NCBI RefSeq assembly: GCF_004798685.1
Contig: NZ_CP039291.1
Location: forward strand, 3,286,001-3,350,000
Source: Cellulomonas shaoxiangyii
GTDB taxonomy: Bacteria; Actinomycetota; Actinomycetes; Actinomycetales; Cellulomonadaceae
DNA length: 64,000 nucleotides
Reading direction: 5' to 3'
Positions 55,522 through 63,228 of this stretch are shown piece by piece (positions within the stretch are counted from its first letter, which is position 1; every line of letters starts with the position of its first letter). The notes beneath the pieces are model-generated. The model worked only from the letters and a program-made list of their open reading frames with translations. It did not search any database and had not been told where the DNA came from. The position numbers were made by a program, and so were the translations under genes.

Positions 55522-56712
55522 ATGCGCACCGCCTCGCCGACCCTCCCGGCGGGGACCGCACCGGTGGCCACGACCGGCGCCGGCCCTGTCCTCGCCCGCC
55601 TCCTCACGCCGTCCGAGGTCGCGCACCTCGACCGTCTCCGAGAGTGGCTGGAGGAGGACGGCGTCGACGTGGACAACGCCGCGTCCCTCGACGCCCGCTG
55701 GGGCCGGTTGCTCGCGACGCACCCCGCCGACGGGCCCGCCCCCGCCGGGGTCGCCGCGGCCATCGGCATCGCGGTCGGGGACCTCCTCCTGCGCTCCGTG
55801 CCGGGCGCGACCTGGATGATGTGCCCCGGCCCCGACGGCGCCACCCCCGGCGTCGTCGCGGACGGCCGCGTGCACAGGCCCGTGCTCGCCGTGCTCGACG
55901 CGCACGCCCGCTGGCGCGTGCGCGCCGCCGACTGGACGGTCGACTACGTGCGTCGCGCGGCGCAGCACCTCGCCGCGCCGCCCGAGGAGGCCGCACCGGC
56001 CACCGAGCCGGCAGCGCCCGAGCCGTCCGCCGCCGAGCTCGTCGTGCCCGAGCTGGTCGACCCGGCGCCCCTCGACCCCCAGCCCCTCGACCCCGAGGTC
56101 GCCGACACGGCGGCCGTCGAGCCCGAGGTCGCCGACACGGCCGGCCCCCCGGCCCCCCTCGACGCACTGTCCCCCGCCTGGCGGCCCCCGACGCCCGCCC
56201 CGGCGACGCCCGCGTGGGCGCCGGTGCACGCACCGTCCCCGGCCGCGGCCCCGCTCCCCGAGGCGGATGTGGTCACGTCGTCCACGCCCGTCGTCGCGCC
56301 GGCCTCGACCCTCACGCCCGAGGACCTCCCCCACCGCCCGTCGGCGCAGGTCCAGGACCTCGCGCTGCGCGCGCTCGAGCACGCCCTCGAGCAGGCCGTC
56401 GCCCACCCGGAGGGTGCGGCCCCGTTCGTGCTCGTGCGGGACGACGCGGGCGTCCACCTGACGACGTTCCCGCACGGCGACGCGGGCACCCTCGAGGCGC
56501 GCGAGCACGCCCGGCGCTGCGGTCTCGCGGCCGCCGCGGTGGGCTGGACGTCACGCGCGGACGCGGTCCGCCCGTACCCGCGCGCGGTGGTCGACGCCTC
56601 CGCCGCGGGTGAGCCGGGCATCCGGGTGGCCCACGCGTTCCTGCACGACGCGGCGGGTGGCCGCGAGATCGGCGGCCCCGAGGTCGTGGGGCAGGCGGCT
56701 CCCGTCCTCTGA
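55522..56712 (+). CDS. DUF3806-type protein, second copy, extended
   Basis: The 396-residue protein contains an N-terminal DUF3806-like domain (about 25-150; AAAIGIAVGDLLLRSVPGATW, then RPVLAVLDAHARWRVRAADW). A Pro/Ala/Glu/Val-rich linker follows (150-265), then a second, unassigned C-terminal domain (about 270-390, with APFVLVRDDAGVHLTTFPHG). The first domain is related to the protein at 42040. Function is unknown. The ATG at 55522 lacks a clear ribosome site. It starts 57 bases from, and divergent to, the M15 gene. Confidence 0.75.
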   Translation: MRTASPTLPAGTAPVATTGAGPVLARLLTPSEVAHLDRLREWLEEDGVDVDNAASLDARWGRLLATHPADGPAPAGVAAAIGIAVGDLLLRSVPGATWMMCPGPDGATPGVVADGRVHRPVLAVLDAHARWRVRAADWTVDYVRRAAQHLAAPPEEAAPATEPAAPEPSAAELVVPELVDPAPLDPQPLDPEVADTAAVEPEVADTAGPPAPLDALSPAWRPPTPAPATPAWAPVHAPSPAAAPLPEADVVTSSTPVVAPASTLTPEDLPHRPSAQVQDLALRALEHALEQAVAHPEGAAPFVLVRDDAGVHLTTFPHGDAGTLEAREHARRCGLAAAAVGWTSRADAVRPYPRAVVDASAAGEPGIRVAHAFLHDAAGGREIGGPEVVGQAAPVL

Positions 56713-56741
56713 CGGCGCGGGCGGGCCCTCCCGCGCCGTCA
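56710..56741. terminator. Bidirectional terminator built on both stop codons
   Basis: TGACGGCGCGGG (56710-56721) pairs perfectly with CCCGCGCCGTCA (56730-56741) around an eight-base loop. The stem's two ends are the TGA of the plus-strand gene and the TGA of the minus-strand gene. Confidence 0.8.
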
Positions 56742-57458
56742 CGGACGTCCCGGCACGCCCGGCTGCTCGACCGGTGCGTCCGCCGGCGTCTTGCCGTGCC
56801 GGACCTCCACCCCGCCCATGAGCGAGACGACGCGCACGTCGAGCAGGGGCGCGGCCGGGTCCGCGGGTGCGACCGTCTTGTCCTCCCAGCCACCCAGCAG
56901 CGGCAGCCCACCGATGCGCACGCGCCACGTGCGCGGTACGCGGATGTCCACGCCGCCCCAGAACGTGAACACGTCGATGCGCGCCTGCCCCACGATGTCG
57001 GCCTCGCGCAGGTCGAGGGAGACCCCGCCCATGACGGCGGTGAGGCTGGCACCGGTGAACCGCTGCGACCGCGTGCGCGGCTCGGCGCCCCACCAGAACG
57101 CGAACGCGGTGACGTGGTCCGCGTCGCCGCCCGACGAGCCGGCGCGCAGGAGGATGCCCAGCCCGACGGCCACGATCGCCACGGGCCACAGCGCGGACCA
57201 CACGTCGGGCTCGACGACGCCCAGCTCCACGAGCAGCAGGATCGCCCCGACGGCCGTGACGACCGCCGGCCCGATCCACGCGCGCGGCACCACCACCGCG
57301 GACACGACACCGACGGCGATCACCGCGAGCGGCCACCACGTGCCCACCACGGTGCCAGGATCGACGTCGAGGACGCCGGTGCGCTCGAGCAGCAGCACGA
57401 CCCCGACCGCGACGACGAGCAGACCGAGGAGCACCTGGCCGGGGGGACGTCTCTGCAT
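56739..57458 (-). CDS. LiaF-like membrane protein
   Basis: The 239-residue protein has four to five hydrophobic segments in its first 110 residues, followed by a beta-rich cytoplasmic domain with FAFWWGAEPRTRSQRF and the repeated ALMGGVSLDLREA / FWGGVDIRVP / SLMGGVEVRHG pattern. This matches the 'cell wall-active antibiotics response' (LiaF/DUF1707-DUF5668-type) family, whose members sense or respond to envelope stress. No LiaRS two-component genes are adjacent. The promoter is leaderless. Confidence 0.82.
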   Translation of the reverse strand: MQRRPPGQVLLGLLVVAVGVVLLLERTGVLDVDPGTVVGTWWPLAVIAVGVVSAVVVPRAWIGPAVVTAVGAILLLVELGVVEPDVWSALWPVAIVAVGLGILLRAGSSGGDADHVTAFAFWWGAEPRTRSQRFTGASLTAVMGGVSLDLREADIVGQARIDVFTFWGGVDIRVPRTWRVRIGGLPLLGGWEDKTVAPADPAAPLLDVRVVSLMGGVEVRHGKTPADAPVEQPGVPGRP

Positions 57459-57465
57459 GGCCGTG

Positions 57466-57471
57466 ACGCTA
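57466..57471 (-). promoter_or_regulatory. -10 element TAGCGT, leaderless promoter
   Basis: TAGCGT ends seven bases before ATG 57458. Confidence 0.5.
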
Positions 57472-57607
57472 GCGGCCCGGTGTGCCCCCGGGCACCACCC
57501 GGTCGCCCGCTCCGCCTGCCCCGGACGCCGCGCGCCGGCGTCCCGCCGGGCCTACCGTGGCCGACGTCCACCCCGCCGCACCGCGCGGCGACGACCTGGA
57601 GGTGCAC

Positions 57608-57799
57608 ATGAGCAGCCCGATCCCCGACCCCGGCGCCGTGCCCGACGAGCCGCTGTTCACCGACGTCCCGGGCGACGACGCCCAGCCGGACGACCCGCGC
57701 GAGGAGGAGCCGGAGCCGAGCGACGGCACGCCCCTCGGGGTCCCGGACGCGCCGGACCCCGACGACCTGCCCTTCCCCGGCGGCGGCAACCCGTCCTGA
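57608..57799 (+). CDS. Small acidic Pro-rich protein
   Basis: The 63-residue product is acidic and Pro/Asp/Glu-rich throughout (for example VPDEPLFTDVPGDDAQPDD and PDDLPFPGGG), with no hydrophobic core and probably disordered. GGAGGT lies four bases before ATG 57608. Short proteins of this kind are common in actinobacteria, and nothing identifies a function. Confidence 0.6.
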   Translation: MSSPIPDPGAVPDEPLFTDVPGDDAQPDDPREEEPEPSDGTPLGVPDAPDPDDLPFPGGGNPS

Positions 57800-57819
57800 C
57801 GGCTGTCGGCGGCCGGTCG

Positions 57820-57825
57820 TAGCGT
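57820..57825 (+). promoter_or_regulatory. -10 element TAGCGT, leaderless promoter
   Basis: TAGCGT ends six bases before ATG 57832. Confidence 0.5.
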
Positions 57826-57831
57826 GGGGGC

Positions 57832-58356
57832 ATGACCGGCGCCGACGTCGCACCCGGGACCGAGCCCGCCGACCCGCGGAGCCCGGCCGAAGTGCGGAGA
57901 CCCGTCGACCCGCCGACCCCGACCGGCCCGCCGGCGGCCACGGACGCCCGTACCGACGCCGAGGCACGGCTGCACGCCGTCGCCGCGGCCTTCGCCGACG
58001 TGCCCGGTGTGGTGCTGCCCGCGGTCGGGCGCCGCCACTTCGGCACCGCGACGCTGCGGGTGCACGGGCGGATCGCCGCGTTCACGCCGGGCGAGCACCT
58101 GGTGGTCAAGCTGCCGCGCGACCGCGTCGCGGCTCTGGTCGCGTCCGGCGACGGGCTCCCGTTCCCGGACGACCGGCCGCCCATGCGCGAGTGGGTGAGC
58201 ATCGCGTCCGACGACGCGGACGTGTGGCACCGCGCGGTGGCGGACGCGCTGGCGTTCGTCGGCCGGAACGGCGACGGCCCCGCACCGGTGGGTGCGGGGC
58301 CGACGCGGACGAGCCGCCTTGGGGAATCGAACCCCAGACCTTCTCATTACGAGTGA
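57832..58356 (+). CDS. TfoX/YjbR-like protein ending inside antisense tRNA
   Basis: The 174-residue protein has a disordered Pro/Thr-rich N-terminus and a domain (about 45-145) whose TLRVHGRIAAFTPGEHLVVKLPR and PMREWVSI segments resemble TfoX N-terminal or YjbR-like proteins of unknown biochemical role. The last 28 or so codons read through a perfect terminator hairpin (58275-58302) and then antisense through the 3' half of tRNA-Thr, stopping at TGA inside its anticodon stem. This gives the tail RLGESNPRPSHYE, a kind of tRNA-derived ending seen in other GC-rich annotations. Whether full-length protein is made depends on read-through of that hairpin. Confidence 0.65.
   Translation: MTGADVAPGTEPADPRSPAEVRRPVDPPTPTGPPAATDARTDAEARLHAVAAAFADVPGVVLPAVGRRHFGTATLRVHGRIAAFTPGEHLVVKLPRDRVAALVASGDGLPFPDDRPPMREWVSIASDDADVWHRAVADALAFVGRNGDGPAPVGAGPTRTSRLGESNPRPSHYE
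58275..58302. terminator. Perfect 12-base hairpin downstream of tRNA-Thr
   Basis: CGGCCCCGCACC (58275-58286) pairs with GGTGCGGGGCCG (58291-58302) around a four-base loop. It begins nine bases after the tRNA 3' end on the minus strand and also lies within the plus-strand TfoX-like frame. Confidence 0.8.
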
Positions 58357-58384
58357 GACGCTCTGCCGACTGAGCTAAGGCGGC
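58312..58384 (-). tRNA. tRNA-Thr (anticodon CGT)
   Basis: The 73-base gene folds into a standard cloverleaf: acceptor GCCGCCT/AGGCGGC, D arm GAGC-type stem, anticodon stem TCTCA/TGAGA with loop CTCGTAA (anticodon CGT, reading ACG), and T arm TGGGG-TTCGATT-CCCCA. The discriminator base is T and CCA is not encoded, as in many actinobacteria. Confidence 0.96.
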
Positions 58385-58463
58385 GCTGACGTCGCGGCGG
58401 GCCCGAGGGCCACCGGAACGGCGAGCGCGCCCACTGTACCCGGCGGCGCGCCCGACTCCAAAG

Positions 58464-59996
58464 TCAGCAGCGGGTCCCGTCGGCCGGTGCCGTGCCGGTC
58501 AGCAGGTACCCGTCGACGGCGTCCTTCACGCAGGAGTTCGAGCGGCCGTAGGCGGTGTGCCCCTCGCCCTCGAACGTCAGCAGCACGCCCGACGAGAGCA
58601 TGCCGGCGAGCGACTCGGCCCACGCGTACGGCGTCGCCGGGTCGCCGGTCGTGCCGATCACGAGGATCGGCGCGGCGCCGGGCGCGGCGTACGAGTCGAG
58701 CGCGCCGACCTCCGGCACGGGCCAGTCGGCGCACGACGCTCCACCGTAGGAGAAGAACTGCCCGACCGTCGGCGCGACGGCGGCGATCTCGGCGGCCTCG
58801 GCCTGCATGTCGGCGAACGCCGACGGCGCCCGCTCGTCGAGGCAGAGGATCGCCGTGAACGCCTCGTTCTGGTTGGTGGTGTACGTGCCGTCGGGCTCGC
58901 GCCCGTAGTACTGGTCGGCGAGCTGCAGCAGGGGCGTGCCGTCGCCCGCCTCCAGCGCCGCCGTCAGCGCCTGCGTGAGCACGGGCCACGCCTCCTGCGC
59001 GTACAGGGGCGTCGCGACGCCGCTGAAGGCGAGCGCGACGGTCAGCTCGCGGTCCGTGCTGGTGCGCATCGGGTTGGCGCGGGTCCGGTCGAACAGGTCG
59101 CCGATCTGCGCCATGCCCGCGTCGACGTCGCCGTCGAGCGGGCAGCCCGCCGCCGCCTGGCAGTCCTCGACGTAGGCCCGCAGCGCCTCCTCGAACCCGG
59201 CGGCCTGCCCCGCGGCGACCTCGCCCGAGTCGAGCGTCGGGTCCATCGCGCCGTCGAGGACGAGGCGGCCGACCCGCTCGGGGAACAGCGCCGCGTACGT
59301 CGCGCCGAGGTCGGTGCCGTAGGAGTAGCCGAGGTACGTCAGCGCGTCGTCGCCGAGCGCGGCGCGCAGCACGTCCATGTCCCGCGCCGCGCTCGCGGTG
59401 TCGACGTGGCCGAGCAGCGGTCCGGTGCGGTCGAGGCACGCCTCCCCGTACTCGGCGCTGCGCGCGATCGCCTCGTCGACGCCCTCGGGCGTCGAGAAGT
59501 CCGGCACCCACGCCGTGAGCGCGTCGAGGTCGGCCGGCTCGACGCACGTCACCGGGGACGACGCCTGCACCCCGCGCGGGTCGAACGCCACGAGGTCGTA
59601 CGCCGCGCGCACCTCGGCGCTCACGAGCACCTGGAACGACGGGAGGAAGTCGATCGCCGAGCGCCCCGGACCGCCGGGGTTCACGAGCAGCGAGCCGACG
59701 GGCTCGCCCGAGGACGCCGGCACGCGTCGCAGCGCGACCGTGATGGTGTCCCCCGCCGGCTGCGACCAGTCGAGCGGCACGGTCGCCTCGGCGCACTGCT
59801 GCGACCCGCACGCGCTCCACTCGAGCTGCTGCTCGTAGAACGGGGCGAGGGCGGGGTCGACCCCCTCGCTCGCGGAGGAGCCCGCGGCGGACGTGGGGGC
59901 GGAGGACTGGTGCAGGGGCGACGGCGTGCACGCGGCCAGCCCGAGGGCGGCCAGGACGGCGAGGGCGCACCGGCGCAGGGTGAGGGGCGTCGGCAT
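58464..59996 (-). CDS. Secreted S33-type alpha/beta hydrolase lipoprotein
   Basis: The 510-residue protein has a lipoprotein signal with lipobox LAAC (residues about 19-22) and an alpha/beta-hydrolase domain of the tripeptidyl aminopeptidase (TAP/SlpD) type. Visible features are oxyanion segment LLVNPGGPGRS, nucleophile serine in GYSYGTDLGATYA, an Asp in VIGTTGDPATPY and His in EGEGHTAYGRS. The TAP C-terminal block with SCVKDAVDGYLL is present. It probably removes tri- or other short peptides from exported proteins at the cell surface. TACCGT ends seven bases before ATG 59996, so it is leaderless. Confidence 0.9.
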   Translation of the reverse strand: MPTPLTLRRCALAVLAALGLAACTPSPLHQSSAPTSAAGSSASEGVDPALAPFYEQQLEWSACGSQQCAEATVPLDWSQPAGDTITVALRRVPASSGEPVGSLLVNPGGPGRSAIDFLPSFQVLVSAEVRAAYDLVAFDPRGVQASSPVTCVEPADLDALTAWVPDFSTPEGVDEAIARSAEYGEACLDRTGPLLGHVDTASAARDMDVLRAALGDDALTYLGYSYGTDLGATYAALFPERVGRLVLDGAMDPTLDSGEVAAGQAAGFEEALRAYVEDCQAAAGCPLDGDVDAGMAQIGDLFDRTRANPMRTSTDRELTVALAFSGVATPLYAQEAWPVLTQALTAALEAGDGTPLLQLADQYYGREPDGTYTTNQNEAFTAILCLDERAPSAFADMQAEAAEIAAVAPTVGQFFSYGGASCADWPVPEVGALDSYAAPGAAPILVIGTTGDPATPYAWAESLAGMLSSGVLLTFEGEGHTAYGRSNSCVKDAVDGYLLTGTAPADGTRC

Positions 59997-60003
59997 GGCA
60001 CCT

Positions 60004-60009
60004 ACGGTA
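60004..60009 (-). promoter_or_regulatory. -10 element TACCGT, leaderless promoter
   Basis: TACCGT ends seven bases before ATG 59996. Confidence 0.5.
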
Positions 60010-60108
60010 TCCGCACCGCCGACGCACCCGGGGCTCCGTCGCGGGCCCGCACGCGCTCCTCCCCGGGCGTGCACGCGACGTCCGCACGGGCACGGCCGCC
60101 GCGGCGGG

Positions 60109-61245
60109 TCAGCCCTGCGGGCGCAGCGCGATCGCCATCGCCTCGACCGCCAGCAGCGGCGCGACGTTGCCGGCCAGCCGCGTGCGGGCCTGCCCCACCG
60201 CGTCCATCCGGCGCAGGGTCTGCTCGGGCGTGGACCCGGCGGCGAGGGCGCGGACGGCCTCCTCCTGCTCGACGTTGACGAGGTCGACGTCCGCCCCGAG
60301 CTGCACGACGATCACGTCGCGGTACAGCGACAGCAGGTCGACCATCGCGCGGTCGAGCACGTCGCGCTGCGCGCGGGTCGCCCGGCGCTTCTGGTCGTCC
60401 TCGAGCGCCTTGACCTGCCCGCGCAGCGCGGGCGGGAGCGTGGTCGCACCCTCGGCGCCGAGCGACCGCAGCAGCGCGTTCTTCTCGGTCGCGTCGCGCT
60501 CCTCGGTCGCGGCCCTCGCATCGGCCTGCGCGGTCTCGACGAGGGAACCGGCCGCGAGCACCGCGTCCCCGACCCCGCGCACGCCCGTCGCGATGCCGAG
60601 CACGGCGGCGCGCCGCTCCCGCGCCTTGGGGTCGCGCGCGAGGCGGCGGGCGATGCCGACGTGGCTCTGCGCGGCGCGGGCCGCGACCACGGCGGTGCGG
60701 TGGTCGACGCCGTCGCGCCGGACCAGCAGCTCGGCGACCGCCTCGACGGGCGGCACGCGCAGCGCCACCGAGCGGCTGCGGCTGCGGATCGTGACGAGCA
60801 CGTCCTCGGGGCTCGGCGCGCACAGCAGCCACACCGTGCGCGGGGGCGGCTCCTCGATCGCCTTGAGCAGCACGTTCGCGCTCTGGTCGTTGAACCGGTC
60901 GGCGTCCTCCACGACGATGACCCGCCACCGCCCCTGCGACGGCGAGCGCTGCGCCAGCTCGACCAGCGGGCGGGTGGTGTCCACGCGGATGAACACGCCC
61001 TCGGTGGCCACCAGCGTGACGTCCGGGTGCGTGCCGCCGAGCACCGTCGTGCAGGCGTGGCACGTGCCGCAGCCGCCGGCCTCGCACTGCAGGGCCGCGG
61101 CGAAGGCGCGCGCGGCGTTGGACCGCCCCGACCCCGGGGGGCCCGTGATCAGCCATGCGTGCGTCATCGCCGCCGGGTCCTCGATCGCGTGCCGCAGCAC
61201 CGCGACCGCGGGCTCCTGCCCGACCAGGTCGTCCCAGACGCTCAT
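60109..61245 (-). CDS. holB: DNA polymerase III delta' subunit HolB
   Basis: Delta' is the fixed subunit of the clamp loader that opens the sliding clamp. The 378-residue protein begins with [20 protein letters not shown], has a degenerate P-loop GPPGSGRSN (normal for non-hydrolysing delta'), a zinc module with four cysteines ([12 protein letters not shown]), and the [20 protein letters not shown] and SRSRSV (sensor/SRC-like) blocks. The C-terminal half is helical and partly coiled. The ATG overlaps the tmk stop as ATGA. Confidence 0.94.
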   Translation of the reverse strand: MSVWDDLVGQEPAVAVLRHAIEDPAAMTHAWLITGPPGSGRSNAARAFAAALQCEAGGCGTCHACTTVLGGTHPDVTLVATEGVFIRVDTTRPLVELAQRSPSQGRWRVIVVEDADRFNDQSANVLLKAIEEPPPRTVWLLCAPSPEDVLVTIRSRSRSVALRVPPVEAVAELLVRRDGVDHRTAVVAARAAQSHVGIARRLARDPKARERRAAVLGIATGVRGVGDAVLAAGSLVETAQADARAATEERDATEKNALLRSLGAEGATTLPPALRGQVKALEDDQKRRATRAQRDVLDRAMVDLLSLYRDVIVVQLGADVDLVNVEQEEAVRALAAGSTPEQTLRRMDAVGQARTRLAGNVAPLLAVEAMAIALRPQG

Positions 61246-62003
61246 CGGCCGAGCCTCCCGCCGACCGGTGTCTCGGCGTCACCCGTCGACGCCCCCGACG
61301 TGGTGGCAGCCGTGGTGGCCGACGTTGTGGCAGACGCGGCGCCGGGCGCCGGCACGGGGCCCAGCAGCGGCGCGAGCCGGTCACGGACCGCCGCCGCGAG
61401 GACGTCCGCCGGCTGCACCGCGTCGAGCACGAGCCAGCGTCCCGGGTCCGCGGCCGCCCGGTCGAGGAACGCCCGGCGCGTGCGGCGGTGGAACGCGTCA
61501 CCGGCGGACTCGAGCCGGTCGGGGTCACCCGTGAGCCGCGCCAGCCCCACCGCGGGGTCGAGGTCCAGCAGCACCGTGACGTGCGGCAGCAGGTCGTACG
61601 TCGCCCACAGGGACAGGTTCTCCACCTCCGCCGCGCCCAGCCCGCGGCCGCTGCCCTGGTAGGCCACCGACGAGTCGAGGTACCGGTCCGTGAGCACGAT
61701 CGCGCCGCGTGCGAGCGCCGGGCGGACGAGGCTCGCGACGTGGTGCGCGCGGTCCGCCGCGTACAGCAGCGCCTCCGTGCGCGGGTCCAGGTCCTCGCCG
61801 TGCAGGACCGCCTGGCGCAGCTCCCGCCCCAGGGGCGTGCCGCCCGGCTCGCGCGTGACGACGACCTCGCGCCCCAGCGCGGCGAGGTGGTGGCCGAGCA
61901 GTGCGACCTGCGTCGACTTCCCCGCGCCGTCGCCGCCCTCGAACGAGACGAACACCCCGGCGGGTGCGCCGTCACGTGCGTCGGCCGGTCGGTGGTGGGT
62001 CAC
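61242..62003 (-). CDS. tmk: Thymidylate kinase Tmk
   Basis: Tmk phosphorylates dTMP to dTDP. The 253-residue product has the P-loop [10 protein letters not shown] (about 22-31), the DR[YH] motif in [19 protein letters not shown] and the REPGGTPLG segment. The C-terminal 40 residues are an Ala/Thr-rich, probably disordered tail. GTG 62003 is chosen because TAGCCT ends six bases before it. The tmk-holB pair is a conserved operon. Confidence 0.95.
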   Translation of the reverse strand: MTHHRPADARDGAPAGVFVSFEGGDGAGKSTQVALLGHHLAALGREVVVTREPGGTPLGRELRQAVLHGEDLDPRTEALLYAADRAHHVASLVRPALARGAIVLTDRYLDSSVAYQGSGRGLGAAEVENLSLWATYDLLPHVTVLLDLDPAVGLARLTGDPDRLESAGDAFHRRTRRAFLDRAAADPGRWLVLDAVQPADVLAAAVRDRLAPLLGPVPAPGAASATTSATTAATTSGASTGDAETPVGGRLGR

Positions 62004-62009
62004 GGCGTC

Positions 62010-62015
62010 AGGCTA
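62010..62015 (-). promoter_or_regulatory. -10 element TAGCCT, leaderless promoter
   Basis: TAGCCT ends six bases before the GTG of tmk at 62003. Confidence 0.5.
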
Positions 62016-62075
62016 ACGCCCGCCCCGGACACGGCGGCCCCGGCCCGGCGCGAGGCAGGCCGGGGGCGCCCGGTG

Positions 62076-63089
62076 TCAGGCCGCCGGTTCGCCCGGGTAG
62101 ACGACGCCCACCTGGCGGCGGACCTCGTCCATCGTCCGCATGACGTCGAGGGTGCCCTGCCAGGTCATGCGCGGGCTCTCGGTGTCACCGGCGGCGACGC
62201 GGCGCGCCACCTCCGCGGCCTCGTACTGCAGGCCGCGCGCGTACGGCTGCTCGAACGTCCACTCGCGGCCGTCGCGGCGGGCGACGCGGAACTGCGTGGG
62301 CCCGTAGAAGCTGCCCGCGACGCGGATGTACCCCTCGGTGCCGGAGATGGACGAGGTCGTCGGCGTCTTGGCCCACAGCGTCGTGTTGAGCGTCGCCTGC
62401 ACCTGGTCGCCGTACTCGAGCACCATCGAGATCTGCCCGTCGACACCCGTGGGCGTCAGCTGCCCGTAGGCGTGCACGCCGGTCGGCACCCCGAGGAAGT
62501 CCTGAGCCCACGAGACGGGGTACACCCCGAGGTCGAGCAGCGCCCCGCCTGCGAGCTCCGGCGCGTACAGCCGGCTGCTCGCGTCGAACGGGAAGTACTG
62601 CCCGTGGTCGGCCCGGATGTTGACGATGTCGCCGATCTCACCGGCCTCGATCACCTGGTGCAGCGCCGCGACGTGGGGCAGGAACCGCGTCCACATCGCC
62701 TCCATGACGAACACGCCCGCCGCCTTCGCGGCCGCGAAGATCTCCTCCGCCTCGGCGCTGTTGCGCGTGAACGACTTCTCGACGAGCACGTGCTTGCCGG
62801 CCTTGATCGCGAGGAGCGCGTGCTCGTGGTGCTCGGAGTGCGGGGTCGCGACGTAGACGGCGTCGACCTGCTTGTCCTCGACGAGCTCGCGGTAGCCGAC
62901 GTGCGTCGTCGGGATGCCGTGCGCGGTGGCGAACCGCTCGGCGCGGTCGCGGTGCCGCGACCCGACGGCCACGAGCTGCGCACGCGTGAACTCGCGCACC
63001 GAGTGCGCGAACGTGGAGGCGATGTTGCCGGCGCCGAGGATGCCCCAGCGGATCGGCGGTGCGGAACGGGGGTCCTCGGTACGAGCCAT
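62076..63089 (-). CDS. GFO/IDH/MocA family oxidoreductase
   Basis: The 337-residue protein is a two-domain NAD(P)-dependent sugar or cyclitol dehydrogenase. It has Rossmann motif GILGAGNIASTFA (about 16-28), the conserved EKP-like catalytic segment (VLVEKSFTRN), and GGALLDLGVYPVSWA in the substrate domain. The proline of the usual EKP is replaced by serine (EKS), which is also found in some relatives. The substrate is unknown. Start: ATG 63089, six bases after TAGGTT. Confidence 0.9.
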   Translation of the reverse strand: MARTEDPRSAPPIRWGILGAGNIASTFAHSVREFTRAQLVAVGSRHRDRAERFATAHGIPTTHVGYRELVEDKQVDAVYVATPHSEHHEHALLAIKAGKHVLVEKSFTRNSAEAEEIFAAAKAAGVFVMEAMWTRFLPHVAALHQVIEAGEIGDIVNIRADHGQYFPFDASSRLYAPELAGGALLDLGVYPVSWAQDFLGVPTGVHAYGQLTPTGVDGQISMVLEYGDQVQATLNTTLWAKTPTTSSISGTEGYIRVAGSFYGPTQFRVARRDGREWTFEQPYARGLQYEAAEVARRVAAGDTESPRMTWQGTLDVMRTMDEVRRQVGVVYPGEPAA

Positions 63090-63095
63090 GCCGCC

Positions 63096-63101
63096 AACCT
63101 A
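63096..63101 (-). promoter_or_regulatory. -10 element TAGGTT, leaderless promoter
   Basis: TAGGTT ends six bases before ATG 63089. Confidence 0.5.
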
Positions 63102-63173
63102 GCGGCCCCGCGACGACGCGTCCGTGCGACGCCGCCACCGAGCCGGGCGCCGCTGCCGGCCGCCCGCCGGCAC

Positions 63174-63228
63174 GAGGTGCAGATCCGCCGGGGACAGCAG
63201 GCTCGTGGGCCGGCCGATCTGCACGTCG
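63174..63228. repeat. Long inverted repeat after DUF559 gene
   Basis: CGAGGTGCAGATCCGCC and GGCCGATCTGCACGTCG pair over about 17 bases with two mismatches, around a loop of about 22 bases; the core GTGCAGATC (63177-63185) and GATCTGCAC (63216-63224) is perfect. It lies between two minus-strand genes and may be a terminator or a mobile palindromic element. Confidence 0.65.

Noticed and set aside
60109..61245. Broken P-loop in HolB (GRS instead of GKS)
   Set aside because: Delta' subunits normally do not hydrolyse ATP and often have this change, so it is not a sign of decay.
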